A DNA stretch of 64,000 nucleotides from Stenotrophomonas maltophilia (GTDB taxonomy: Bacteria > Pseudomonadota > Gammaproteobacteria > Xanthomonadales > Xanthomonadaceae), in assembly GCF_002799155.1 (NCBI RefSeq), contig NZ_NERD01000002.1, forward strand, positions 806,001 to 870,000, read 5' to 3'. Position 1 is the stretch's first letter. Each line of letters opens with the position of its first letter. The notes under the pieces are model-generated. The model searched no databases. It worked only from the letters and a program-made list of their open reading frames with translations, and was not told the DNA's origin. The position numbers and the translations under genes are program-made. Shown one piece after another: positions 26,492 to 33,960 of the stretch.

Positions 26492-27385
26492 TCAACGAAG
26501 GGTGCCGCTGGCCGCAGTGCGCAGCGCCTGGGTGATGTGCTGCAGCGTGCTTGAGCGCACGGCGGCATGCTGCCAGTACAGCGGCACATCGAGCCAACGG
26601 CGGGGTTCCAGTACCACCACGCGTCCGGCGCGCACCGCGGGCGCGACCAGGGTTTCCGGGGCCATGCCCCAGCCGAGTCCGCACGCGGCGGCTTCGACGA
26701 AACCGGTGGAGGAGGGCAGGTAGTGTAACGGTGGCTGCAGCCGCGCGCGGGTCAGTCGCCGCGCGAAACGCCACTGCAGTTCATCCTTGCGGTTGAACAC
26801 CAGCATCGGCGCGCGCGCCACGGCCGCAGCCTGCATGCCGTCGCGGAAGTACTGGCGGGCGAAGCCGGGCGAGGCGATGGCGTGGTAGCGCATCGCGCCG
26901 AGCGGGTGCACGTTGCATCCCTTCACCGCTTGGCCTTCGGCAGTGACCGCGCCGAGCACGCTGCCATCGCGCAGCAGCTGCAGGGTGTGGTCCTGGTCGT
27001 CCATGCGCAGGTCGAACAGGTAACCGTGACGCTGGTGCAGGTCGGCGATGGCCGGTACGAACCAGGTATCGAGCGAGTCGTCGTTGACCGCCAGCGGGAT
27101 CGGCGTGCGCGCAGCGTCGCTGCCACGCTCGGGCAGCAGCTCGGCCAGCGCCTCGGCTTCCAGTGCCTGCATCGGTCGTACCCGCCGCAGCAGCGCTTCA
27201 CCCGCCGCGGTCGGCCGGCACGGTGCCTGGCGCACTACCAGGACCTGCCCGAGCCTGTCCTCCAGCGCCTTGATCCGCTGCGACAGGGCCGACGGGCTGA
27301 TCGACAGGCGGCGTGCCGCAGCCTCGAAGCTGCCTTCCTCCAGCACCGCGGCAAACGCGGCCAGTTGCGGATGTACCAGATCCAT
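26492..27385 (-). CDS. argP: LysR-type regulator, ArgP (IciA) family
   Basis: 297 residues. N-terminal winged helix with the LysR signature (AAARRLSISPSALSQRIKAL, ~21-40), then the effector domain. Placement in the ArgP/LysG branch rests on sequence feel (LVVRQAPCRPTAAGEALLRR) and on the divergent LysE-type exporter that starts 106 bases away. Known relatives sense Lys/Arg and activate the basic amino-acid exporter, so it probably controls the adjacent gene from the shared intergenic region. Confidence 0.88.
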   Translation of the reverse strand: MDLVHPQLAAFAAVLEEGSFEAAARRLSISPSALSQRIKALEDRLGQVLVVRQAPCRPTAAGEALLRRVRPMQALEAEALAELLPERGSDAARTPIPLAVNDDSLDTWFVPAIADLHQRHGYLFDLRMDDQDHTLQLLRDGSVLGAVTAEGQAVKGCNVHPLGAMRYHAIASPGFARQYFRDGMQAAAVARAPMLVFNRKDELQWRFARRLTRARLQPPLHYLPSSTGFVEAAACGLGWGMAPETLVAPAVRAGRVVVLEPRRWLDVPLYWQHAAVRSSTLQHITQALRTAASGTLR

Positions 27386-27491
27386 GCCGGAGCCTCTTCA
27401 GTTTTGCTGCACAGGATAAAGAAAAATCAGATTGTCTAAACAGGGGCGGCGGCCGCACCCTGCGCATCCCCTCGCTGCCTGGCCTGTCCTG

Positions 27492-28106
27492 ATGTGGATC
27501 GCCGCTACCGCCGCCGGCCTGTTCGCAGGTGCCGGCCTGATCATCGCCATCGGTGCGCAGAACGCCTTCGTGCTGCGCCAGGGCCTGCAGCAGCGCCATG
27601 TGGGCAGGGTGGTGCTGGCCTGTGCCGGCGCGGACATCGCGCTGATCCTGGCTGGCGTCGGCGGCATGGGCGCGCTGGTGCTGCAGTGGCCACTGCTGCT
27701 GCAGGTGCTGCGTTTCGGTGGCGCGGCGTTCCTGCTCTGGTACGGCCTGCAGGCCGGGCTGCGGGCGTGGCGCGGTGGCAGTGCGCTGTCTGCCGCCGAG
27801 GGGCAGGGCGGCACCGGACGCCAGGTACTGCTGACCTGCCTGGCCTTCACCCTGCTCAACCCGCATGTCTACCTGGATACCGTGGTGCTGCTGGGCAGCC
27901 TGTCCACGCGCTATCCCGGTGACCTGCGCTGGGCCTTCGCCGCCGGTGCCTGCGCCGCCAGCGTGGCCTGGTTCTGCACGCTGGGCTATGGCGCGCGCCT
28001 GTTGCAGCCGGTGTTCCGCAGGCCGGGCGCCTGGCGCGTGCTGGACGCCGGCGTGGCGATCTTCATGTTCTGCCTCGCCACGCTGCTGCTGTTGCGCCCG
28101 CTCTAG
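27492..28106 (+). CDS. LysE/ArgO-family amino-acid exporter
   Basis: 204 residues from the ATG at 27492; open frame upstream of it is not supported. Six hydrophobic spans, with the family hallmark GAGLIIAIGAQNAFVLRQGL at residues ~12-31 and LLNPHVYLDTVVLLGSL in the middle. Inner-membrane export of basic amino acids is the expected role. It is divergent from argP, and its 3' end overlaps the convergent map gene by four bases. Confidence 0.92.
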   Translation: MWIAATAAGLFAGAGLIIAIGAQNAFVLRQGLQQRHVGRVVLACAGADIALILAGVGGMGALVLQWPLLLQVLRFGGAAFLLWYGLQAGLRAWRGGSALSAAEGQGGTGRQVLLTCLAFTLLNPHVYLDTVVLLGSLSTRYPGDLRWAFAAGACAASVAWFCTLGYGARLLQPVFRRPGAWRVLDAGVAIFMFCLATLLLLRPL

Positions 28107-28891
28107 GCCGCGTCCATCGCGCACAACGGCGTTTCGCCGGGGCGCAGGGTCAGCACGCGCACGCCGCTGCGGGTAACTGCCACGGTGTGCTCGAACTGCG
28201 CCGACAGCTTGCCGTCGCGGGTGTAGACCGGCCATTCGTCCGGCTGTTGGCGGATGGCCGGCTTGCCTTGGTTGAGCATCGGCTCGATGGTGAACACCAT
28301 GCCTTCTTCCAGCACCATGCCGGTGTTGGGATGGCCGTAGTGCAGGATCTGCGGTTCCTCGTGCATCTCCTGGCCGATGCCATGGCCGCAGTATTCCTTC
28401 ACCACGCTATAGCCCTGGCTGCGTGCATGGCGGGCGATGGCGTGGCCGATGTCGCCCAGGCGCGCGCCGGGGCGCACCGCGGCGATGCCTTTCCACATCG
28501 CCTGGTAGGTGGCCTGCACCAGCCTGCGCGCCGCGTAGTTGGCCTCGCCCACCAGGTAGGTGGTGCTGGAGTCGGCGATGTAGCCGTTCTTCTCCAGGGT
28601 GATGTCGAGGTTGACGATCTGGCCGTTGCGCAGCACGTCGGTGGTGCTGGGTACGCCGTGGCAGATCACGTTGTCGATCGAGGTGTTGAGCACATACGGG
28701 AAGCCGTACTGCCCCTTGCTGGCCGGTCGCGCCTGCAACTCATCGACGATCATGCGTTCGACGAAATCGTTGATCTCCATGGTGCTGCGACCCTGCAGCG
28801 GTAGCCGGTCGAGCGCGGCGAACACCTGCGCCAGCAGGCGCCCGGATTCGGCCATCAGCGCGATCTCGTCGGGGCGCTTGATGATCGCCAC
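28103..28891 (-). CDS. map: Type I methionine aminopeptidase
   Basis: 262 residues with a GTG start at 28891, one base after the ParD-like gene's stop. It removes N-terminal Met. Metal ligands of the pita-bread fold are visible: NLDITLEKNGYIADSST (two Asp), CGHGIG (His), FTIEPML (Glu) and the final QFEHTVAV (Glu). Catalytic-pocket residues YVLNTSIDNVICHG are also intact. Because it is tied to a ParD-like gene and unlinked to ribosomal genes, it may be a second, accessory Map rather than the housekeeping copy. Confidence 0.94.
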   Translation of the reverse strand: MAIIKRPDEIALMAESGRLLAQVFAALDRLPLQGRSTMEINDFVERMIVDELQARPASKGQYGFPYVLNTSIDNVICHGVPSTTDVLRNGQIVNLDITLEKNGYIADSSTTYLVGEANYAARRLVQATYQAMWKGIAAVRPGARLGDIGHAIARHARSQGYSVVKEYCGHGIGQEMHEEPQILHYGHPNTGMVLEEGMVFTIEPMLNQGKPAIRQQPDEWPVYTRDGKLSAQFEHTVAVTRSGVRVLTLRPGETPLCAMDAA

Positions 28892-28892
28892 G

Positions 28893-29105
28893 TCACGCCC
28901 GCCCGGGGGCCAGCGCCTGCGGCTGCACGCCGGCTGCCCGCAGTTCGCTGGCGACGATGTCCTGGAAGCTCAGCGTGGGGTTCATCTCGCACAGCATGCC
29001 GACCCGGATCCAGAAGTTGGCCTGGGCGTTGATCGAGCGGCTGGAGACGGTGCAGGCACGGCGCAGCTGGTCGTGCAGGGTGTCATCGATGTTGACGATG
29101 CCCAT
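28893..29105 (-). CDS. ParD-like antitoxin-family protein
   Basis: 70 residues from the ATG at 29105 (MGIVNIDDTLHDQLRRACTV); a longer frame upstream runs through the palindrome and is rejected. The short N-terminal strand followed by helices with SSRSINAQANFWIRVGMLCE is the ParD_like ribbon-helix-helix pattern. Usually such a protein partners a ParE toxin; here the next gene, one base away, is a methionine aminopeptidase. A 26-bp palindrome 22 bases upstream is a plausible autoregulatory operator. Confidence 0.82.
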   Translation of the reverse strand: MGIVNIDDTLHDQLRRACTVSSRSINAQANFWIRVGMLCEMNPTLSFQDIVASELRAAGVQPQALAPGRA

Positions 29106-29126
29106 GGGCGGTCCTGGATCAGTGAG

Positions 29127-29152
29127 TATACGAAGCGTATATGTTTCGTATA
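29127..29152. promoter_or_regulatory. Palindromic operator upstream of the ParD-like/map pair
   Basis: Perfect eight-base arms TATACGAA (29127-29134) and TTCGTATA (29145-29152) flank ten bases containing another GTATAT. Its position just upstream of a ribbon-helix-helix gene suggests autorepression. Confidence 0.65.
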
Positions 29153-29173
29153 TCCCGCTCAAGGCCGCCTGGT

Positions 29174-29533
29174 TCAGCTGGCGTCGGTAGCGAAGCGCAG
29201 GCGGTTACCTTCGGGGTCACGCAGCAGCATCTCGCGGCTGCCCCATTCGGTGTCATGCGGCGGCTGTTCGATGGGTACGCCCGCAGCGCTGAAGGCGCGG
29301 TAGAGGGCGTCGACGTCCTCGACGATGAAGTACACGGCGCCACCGACCTCGCAGTCACCGCTGTGTTCGGTGAGGAAGATCGTCTGACCGTCGCGGGTGA
29401 GCTGGGCGAACAGCGGGAAACCAGGTTCGAAGCGGTGTTCCCAGTCGACCACGAAACCCAGCCCCTGCACGTAGAACGGCAGGGTGGTGTCGGCATGGCG
29501 CACGCGCAGTTGCGGGATGACGGTCTGGGGCAT
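29174..29533 (-). CDS. Glyoxalase/bleomycin-resistance-fold (VOC) protein
   Basis: 119 residues from the ATG at 29533, with AGGAG nine bases ahead; in-frame codons upstream run into a SMAG repeat. VOC pattern: PQLRVRHADTTLPFYVQGLGF at the start, LFAQLTRDGQTIFLTEH, GAVYFIVEDVDALYRAF, and the closing REMLLRDPEGNRLRF with its metal-ligand-like Glu/Asp-Pro-Glu-Gly. The length suits a single-module dimer-forming member of the bleomycin-resistance group. The actual substrate cannot be told; monocistronic. Confidence 0.85.
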   Translation of the reverse strand: MPQTVIPQLRVRHADTTLPFYVQGLGFVVDWEHRFEPGFPLFAQLTRDGQTIFLTEHSGDCEVGGAVYFIVEDVDALYRAFSAAGVPIEQPPHDTEWGSREMLLRDPEGNRLRFATDAS

Positions 29534-29562
29534 GACGAGAGCTCCTGGGGCAGGCGCCCAGT

Positions 29563-29635
29563 GTAGTGCCGGCTGTGGGCCGGCATCCTCGTGAGCCCGG
29601 GAACAGGAAGTTGCCGAGCCAATGGCCGGCACTAC
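29563..29635. repeat. Inverted pair of SMAG-like GTAG stem-loops
   Basis: GTAG at 29563 heads a stem-loop tgccggc-tgtg-ggccggca; a reversed copy ends with CTAC at 29635. GTAG-headed palindromes of this type are the SMAG repeats known from S. maltophilia. The pair may also terminate the two flanking transcripts. Confidence 0.7.
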
Positions 29636-29644
29636 CGGAAGCGG

Positions 29645-30529
29645 TCAGCAGGCCGTCGGCACGGCGGCCATCGCCGCCAGCAGTTCACGGTTCACCTGCT
29701 GGTGCCGTGCCTGCCACACCGGCAGATCGTCGGCGCTGATGTCGGGCTGGCCATCCAGTGAGGACAGCCAGCGCTTGAAGCGGCTCCGGTAGTTGGCCAG
29801 CGACACCTCACCGGTGATGTCACTGCCGACCAGGCCGCCGGCGCGCAGCGCTTCGATCACCACCAGTGCGTGTTCCAGCTGGAAGCGGCCCTGGTCCCAG
29901 TTGCTGCGGGCGACGTTCTCGGCGAACACGTCCTTGTCGATCGACAGGTAGGTCGGCTGTGGCGACTTCGCCTGCTCTGCGGCGAATGCGGCCACCAGCG
30001 CTTCGGGATGCTCGAAACGGCGGAAGGCGTGGCCCATGCCGAGGCGCTGCCCCCAGCCCACGTCCACGTCCATGCACCAGTACGTCAACCGCCCGCCCAT
30101 CAGCGGACGCCAGTGGTTCTCCCAGGCATGGCCGAGGCCGATGTCGCTGGAGGTGATGCCGAGCACGTGGATGTGCGAGATCTGCGGCAGCTTGCTGGCG
30201 GCGTTCACCCACGATCCGCAGTGCATGCCGAACGGGAAACGCATGTTGTCCGGATGGTTGTCCAGCACCACCAGCTGGAACGGTTCCTGCGCGCGCATGC
30301 GCTGCAGCAGCGGCAGGCTGAGGTGATGGAAGTCGCCACTGCCGAGCATCACCGTGCCGAGCTGGGCCGGCAGCGCTGCCAGCACTTCCGCCGCGAAACG
30401 GCCCAGCGTCGTATTGCTGCAGGCGAACCGCAGCGGATCGTGCCACTGCGGCAGGGCCAGGGTCTGCGCCTGGGGCAGCGGCAGCACGCCACCGTCAAGG
30501 TCCAGGATCAACGGGGAGCGCAATGGCAT
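29645..30529 (-). CDS. Arginase/ureohydrolase-superfamily protein
   Basis: 294 residues. Metal-site-like motifs are VVLDNHPDNM (cf. DAHxD) near residue 88 and YLSIDKDVF (cf. SxDxD) near 195; the family GGDHS block appears instead as GSGDFHHLS. Both Asp-rich motifs therefore survive in altered form, so hydrolysis of a guanidine-like C-N bond is plausible but the substrate may differ from arginine. It is the last gene of the HAD-aminotransferase-GNAT group, starting three bases after the GNAT stop. Its transcript ends near the SMAG pair. Confidence 0.78.
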   Translation of the reverse strand: MPLRSPLILDLDGGVLPLPQAQTLALPQWHDPLRFACSNTTLGRFAAEVLAALPAQLGTVMLGSGDFHHLSLPLLQRMRAQEPFQLVVLDNHPDNMRFPFGMHCGSWVNAASKLPQISHIHVLGITSSDIGLGHAWENHWRPLMGGRLTYWCMDVDVGWGQRLGMGHAFRRFEHPEALVAAFAAEQAKSPQPTYLSIDKDVFAENVARSNWDQGRFQLEHALVVIEALRAGGLVGSDITGEVSLANYRSRFKRWLSSLDGQPDISADDLPVWQARHQQVNRELLAAMAAVPTAC

Positions 30530-30532
30530 CGT

Positions 30533-31603
30533 TCAACCGCCTCCATCAGGTTCGCCCTGCAGATGCGGGGCCAGCTTGCGCAGGGCGGCGCGCAGCAGCG
30601 GCGAGCGTGCGTGGACCGCGTGCCGGGTGGAGGTGAAGCGGGCGCCCAGCTCGGCCTTGATCCGCGAGTCGGTCCAGCCGGCCACGTAGTGGCTCAGGCC
30701 GTGCTGCAGCGCGTATTCGAGGTTGTGCATCCAGCTGACCGCGTACAGGTTGTGCTCGCGCGACTGCGGATAAGCCAGGCCGATGTACTTGTCCACCAGC
30801 TTGCCGGCATGCGCGTAGCACAGGTTCCAGCCGATCAGCTGGCCTTGGTGGCGGTAGAGGAACATCCGTCCCTGGCCCAGGCTGTCGGCCAGCAGGTACT
30901 GGAAATAAGGCAGGTCGAGCTGGTCGAAATGCACGGCGCTCTGTGCGTACACGCCCAGGTAAAGCGCATACAGTTCGGCCTGCAGCTGCGGGTCGGCCAG
31001 GGCCGGATCACCGGTGGCGATGCACTCGACCTGCAGCTGGTCACGCGAACGCAGCTTGCGCCGGATGTTCTTGCGGCGCGAGGACGATAGTCGGCCGAGA
31101 TAGCCATCGAGTGAATCGAAATCGATCGCCACCCAGGCCAGCGGCATGCCTTCCAGTTCGACGAAGCCGCGTGCCAGCAGCGCCTGCAGGAAGGCACCGC
31201 TGTGTGCATTGGCGGCGTCGTCCAGCAGCGGCGAATCGATCGCCAGGTCCTTGACCACCAGCAGCCGGGTATCGCCGGTCGCGTGACGCGTCACGTCCTC
31301 GGCCAATGCCTCTGGTGCGACGTGCGCGGGCAGCGGGGTGTACTCGGTGCTGGTGGCACCGACGAAGCGGGTCTTCCAGGTGATCCAGGGCCGCCACAGG
31401 CGCGACAGCGGCAGGCCAAGCAGCTTGCCGCGCAGGTCGTCATCCATCGTGGTGGTCAGGTCCAGCGGCGCACGGAAGGTCGGCAGGCCGCTGGGAAGGC
31501 GGCCCGCCTCGAACCCGAGCGGCGGGTGGGCCAGGAAGCCCTCCAGCAGCGCGGCCGGTTCCAGCGCGGTGCTGGACGCGCGTGACGTCATCTCCATCGG
31601 CAC
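30533..31603 (-). CDS. GNAT/FemAB-like acyltransferase
   Basis: 356 residues from a GTG at 31603 (in-frame ATGs at 31597 and 31591 are equally possible). The C-terminal two thirds look like the GNAT or FemAB-type fold: YLGRLSSSRRKNIRRKLR, DQLDLPYFQYLLADSL, GRMFLYRHQGQLIGWNLCY and a C-terminal GLSHYVAGWTDSRIKAELG. The N-terminal 130 residues contain STEYTPLP and may form a second, degenerate GNAT half. It probably transfers an acyl or aminoacyl group to an amine. It is spaced 22 bases behind the aminotransferase gene and three before the ureohydrolase gene. Confidence 0.75.
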   Translation of the reverse strand: MPMEMTSRASSTALEPAALLEGFLAHPPLGFEAGRLPSGLPTFRAPLDLTTTMDDDLRGKLLGLPLSRLWRPWITWKTRFVGATSTEYTPLPAHVAPEALAEDVTRHATGDTRLLVVKDLAIDSPLLDDAANAHSGAFLQALLARGFVELEGMPLAWVAIDFDSLDGYLGRLSSSRRKNIRRKLRSRDQLQVECIATGDPALADPQLQAELYALYLGVYAQSAVHFDQLDLPYFQYLLADSLGQGRMFLYRHQGQLIGWNLCYAHAGKLVDKYIGLAYPQSREHNLYAVSWMHNLEYALQHGLSHYVAGWTDSRIKAELGARFTSTRHAVHARSPLLRAALRKLAPHLQGEPDGGG

Positions 31604-31625
31604 GGGAACCGGCAGCGCATCGACC

Positions 31626-33026
31626 TCAGCCCTTGGCCTTGGTCATCGCCTGGTCGAGCAGGGTGATCGCCAGGTCGATCTCCTGGTAGCTGATGTCCAG
31701 CGACGGCGCGAAGGTGATCACGTTCTTGTACCAGCCACCCACGTCGAGTACGAGGCCCATGCGCTTGCCATCGTGCAGCAGGTCACCGGCCAGGCCGATG
31801 TCGACCATGCGGTCCAGCAGTTCCTTGTTCGGGGTGTAGCCGTCGGTCTGGCAGATCTCGGCGCGCAGGGCCAGGCCCAGTCCGTCGACGTCGCCGATTT
31901 CCGGGTGGCGCTTCTGCAGGCCACGCAGGCCGTCGAGGAAGTACGCGCCCTTTTCCGGCACGGTGCGCTCGTAATCCATTTCCTTGCCCAGCTTCAGCAC
32001 TTCCAGGCCCATGCGGGTGCCCAGCGGGTTGGAGTTGAAGGTGGAGTGGGTGGAGCCCGGCGGGAACACGGTCGGGTTGATCAGCTCTTCGCGCGCCCAC
32101 AGGCCCGACAGCGGGTTCAGGCCGTTGGTCAGCGCCTTGCCGAACACCAGCACGTCCGGGGTCACGCCGAAGTGCTCGATCGACCACAGCTTGCCGGTGC
32201 GCCAGAAGCCCATCTGGATCTCATCGACGACCATCAGGATGCCGTACTTGTCCAGCACGCGCTTGAGGCCGGTGAAGAAGTTGCGCGGCGGGATGACGTA
32301 GCCGCCGGTGCCCTGGATCGGCTCGACGTAGAACGCGGCGTATTCGGCCTGGCCGACCTTGGGATCCCACACGCCGTTGTATTCGCTTTCGAACAGGCGC
32401 TCGAACTGCCAGACGCAGTGGTCGGAGTACTCGTCCGGGGTCATGCCCTTCGGGCGACGGAAGGGGTACGGGAACGGGATGAACATCGCGCGCTCGCCGA
32501 AGTGGCCGTAGCGGCGGCGGTAGCGGTAGCTGGAGGTGATCGACGAGGCACCCAGGGTACGCCCGTGGTAGCCACCTTCGAAGGCGAACATCAGGCTCTT
32601 GCCGCCGCGGGCGTTGCGCACGATCTTCAGCGAGTCTTCAACGGCCTGCGCGCCGCCGACGTTGAAGTGCACGCGGCCGTCGAGGCCGAACTTTTCGTGC
32701 ATGTCCACGGCAATGGTCTTGGCCAGCTGCACGCGGGTCGGGTGCAGGTACTGGCTGGCGACCTGCGGCAGGGTGTCGATCTGGTCCTTCAGCGCGTCGT
32801 TCAGGCGCTTGTTGCTGTAGCCGAAGTTGCAGGCCGAGTACCACATCTGCAGGTCGAGGTAGGGCACGCCCGCGCCGTCGAACATGTAGCTGCCTTCGCC
32901 ACGCTGGAAGATCTTCGGCGGGTCGACGTAGTGGACGGTATCGCCGAAGGAGCTGTAGCGGGCTTCGTCTGCCAGCAGCTGCGCGTCGAAGGCAGCGGCG
33001 TCGGCGTTCTTGTCAAAAATGTTCAT
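31626..33026 (-). CDS. PLP-dependent class III aminotransferase
   Basis: 466 residues from the ATG at 33026; open frame upstream overlaps the HAD gene and is ignored. Fold-type I hallmarks: FNVGGAQAVEDSLKIVRNA, FEGGYHGRTLG, VEPIQGTGGY, VVDEIQMGFWRTGKLW and the PLP lysine in LVFGKALTNGLNPLSG. Class III enzymes move omega-amino groups (ornithine, diaminobutyrate, GABA types); the substrate is not resolvable here. Its tight linkage to phosphatase, GNAT and ureohydrolase genes suggests a dedicated biosynthetic step rather than arginine metabolism. Confidence 0.9.
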   Translation of the reverse strand: MNIFDKNADAAAFDAQLLADEARYSSFGDTVHYVDPPKIFQRGEGSYMFDGAGVPYLDLQMWYSACNFGYSNKRLNDALKDQIDTLPQVASQYLHPTRVQLAKTIAVDMHEKFGLDGRVHFNVGGAQAVEDSLKIVRNARGGKSLMFAFEGGYHGRTLGASSITSSYRYRRRYGHFGERAMFIPFPYPFRRPKGMTPDEYSDHCVWQFERLFESEYNGVWDPKVGQAEYAAFYVEPIQGTGGYVIPPRNFFTGLKRVLDKYGILMVVDEIQMGFWRTGKLWSIEHFGVTPDVLVFGKALTNGLNPLSGLWAREELINPTVFPPGSTHSTFNSNPLGTRMGLEVLKLGKEMDYERTVPEKGAYFLDGLRGLQKRHPEIGDVDGLGLALRAEICQTDGYTPNKELLDRMVDIGLAGDLLHDGKRMGLVLDVGGWYKNVITFAPSLDISYQEIDLAITLLDQAMTKAKG

Positions 33027-33076
33027 GCAGTTCGGTTCCGTGAAGGACGTTCGAAAGGGGGAAGGGGGGGGCGTGC

Positions 33077-33793
33077 TCAGGCGGTGGCCAGCAGCAGGGG
33101 CAGTCCGGCGGGCGGTGGGCTGGCGTCGAGGCGACGTGGCTGCAGCAGGCTGCCATCGAGCAAGCGCGGCAGCAGTGCGATTGCATCGTGGAAGGTATCG
33201 ATGGCGGCATGCTCGATGCCGGCGTTCGTGCAATGGGTGATGAGGCGGCGCTTGGCGAACACGAAGTCGGCATCTTCGGACACGCAGAAGTCCGAACTGC
33301 CGTCGCCGATCATCAGCACGCGCGGTGCCTGGTTGGCACGTGCCTGCGCGGCGCAGGTGCACTTGCAGGTACCGCTGCGGCACCCTTCGGCCTGGTAGGG
33401 CGATTCCAGTTCCCAATGGTCTTCGCACCAGCGCAGGTGGTTGGCCACCACTGGCAACGGCGGCAGGCCGTGGTTGGCGAGGATGCGGTGGATCGCGTAG
33501 TCCAGGCCGTCGCTGACGATGCGCAGTGGCAGGCCCAGCTGCTCGGCGCGGGCGACGAAGGCAGCGAAGCCCGGGTCGATCTGTACCTGGTCCAGGTGTG
33601 CGTCGAGCGTGGCCGGGTCCAGTTCCAGCAGCCGAACCTGGCCCTGCATGCATTCACGCGAGCCGATCTTTCCCGACTTCCACTGGTCTTCCAGTTCCTG
33701 CCACCCCGGCTGGCCGTACTTCTCCAGCAGCGAGTCGATGACATCTTCGAGGCTGATGGTGCCGTCGAAGTCACACAGGATGCTCCAGTGCAT
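33077..33793 (-). CDS. HAD-superfamily phosphatase (MtnX/PSP-like)
   Basis: 238 residues from the ATG at 33793 (MHWSILCDFDGTIS), chosen because the HAD motif I (DFDGT) should lie near the N-terminus; a longer frame starts at 33826. Other motifs: SDG in LRIVSDGLDYAI, and GDGSSDFCVSEDADFVFAK as motif IV with a following Lys. A Cys-rich insert CRSGTCKCTC near residue 140 may bind metal, as seen in some MtnX-like phosphatases. It probably dephosphorylates a small intermediate for the aminotransferase pathway, and leads the four-gene group. Confidence 0.85.
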   Translation of the reverse strand: MHWSILCDFDGTISLEDVIDSLLEKYGQPGWQELEDQWKSGKIGSRECMQGQVRLLELDPATLDAHLDQVQIDPGFAAFVARAEQLGLPLRIVSDGLDYAIHRILANHGLPPLPVVANHLRWCEDHWELESPYQAEGCRSGTCKCTCAAQARANQAPRVLMIGDGSSDFCVSEDADFVFAKRRLITHCTNAGIEHAAIDTFHDAIALLPRLLDGSLLQPRRLDASPPPAGLPLLLATA

Positions 33794-33909
33794 GGCAGGT
33801 CCGTCGATGAGAAAGTCGTCCGGCACGGTGCCGGGGCAGGCTCAATGTAGGCAGGCAGCCTTTCTCGTTCCTTTCCTGTTGAAAGCCTGCACCGCAGGAT
33901 GAGGAAAGT

Positions 33910-33933
33910 GTTCAGGAATCGAGTGCCCTGAAC
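33910..33933. promoter_or_regulatory. Inverted repeat in the gap between the two operon halves
   Basis: GTTCAGG / CCTGAAC arms of seven bases separated by ten lie ~117 bases upstream of the HAD start. It is placed as an operator would be for the HAD-led group; no regulator gene is adjacent. Confidence 0.4.
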
Positions 33934-33960
33934 AGGCGCAATGCCCCGGAAATCGCGGTT

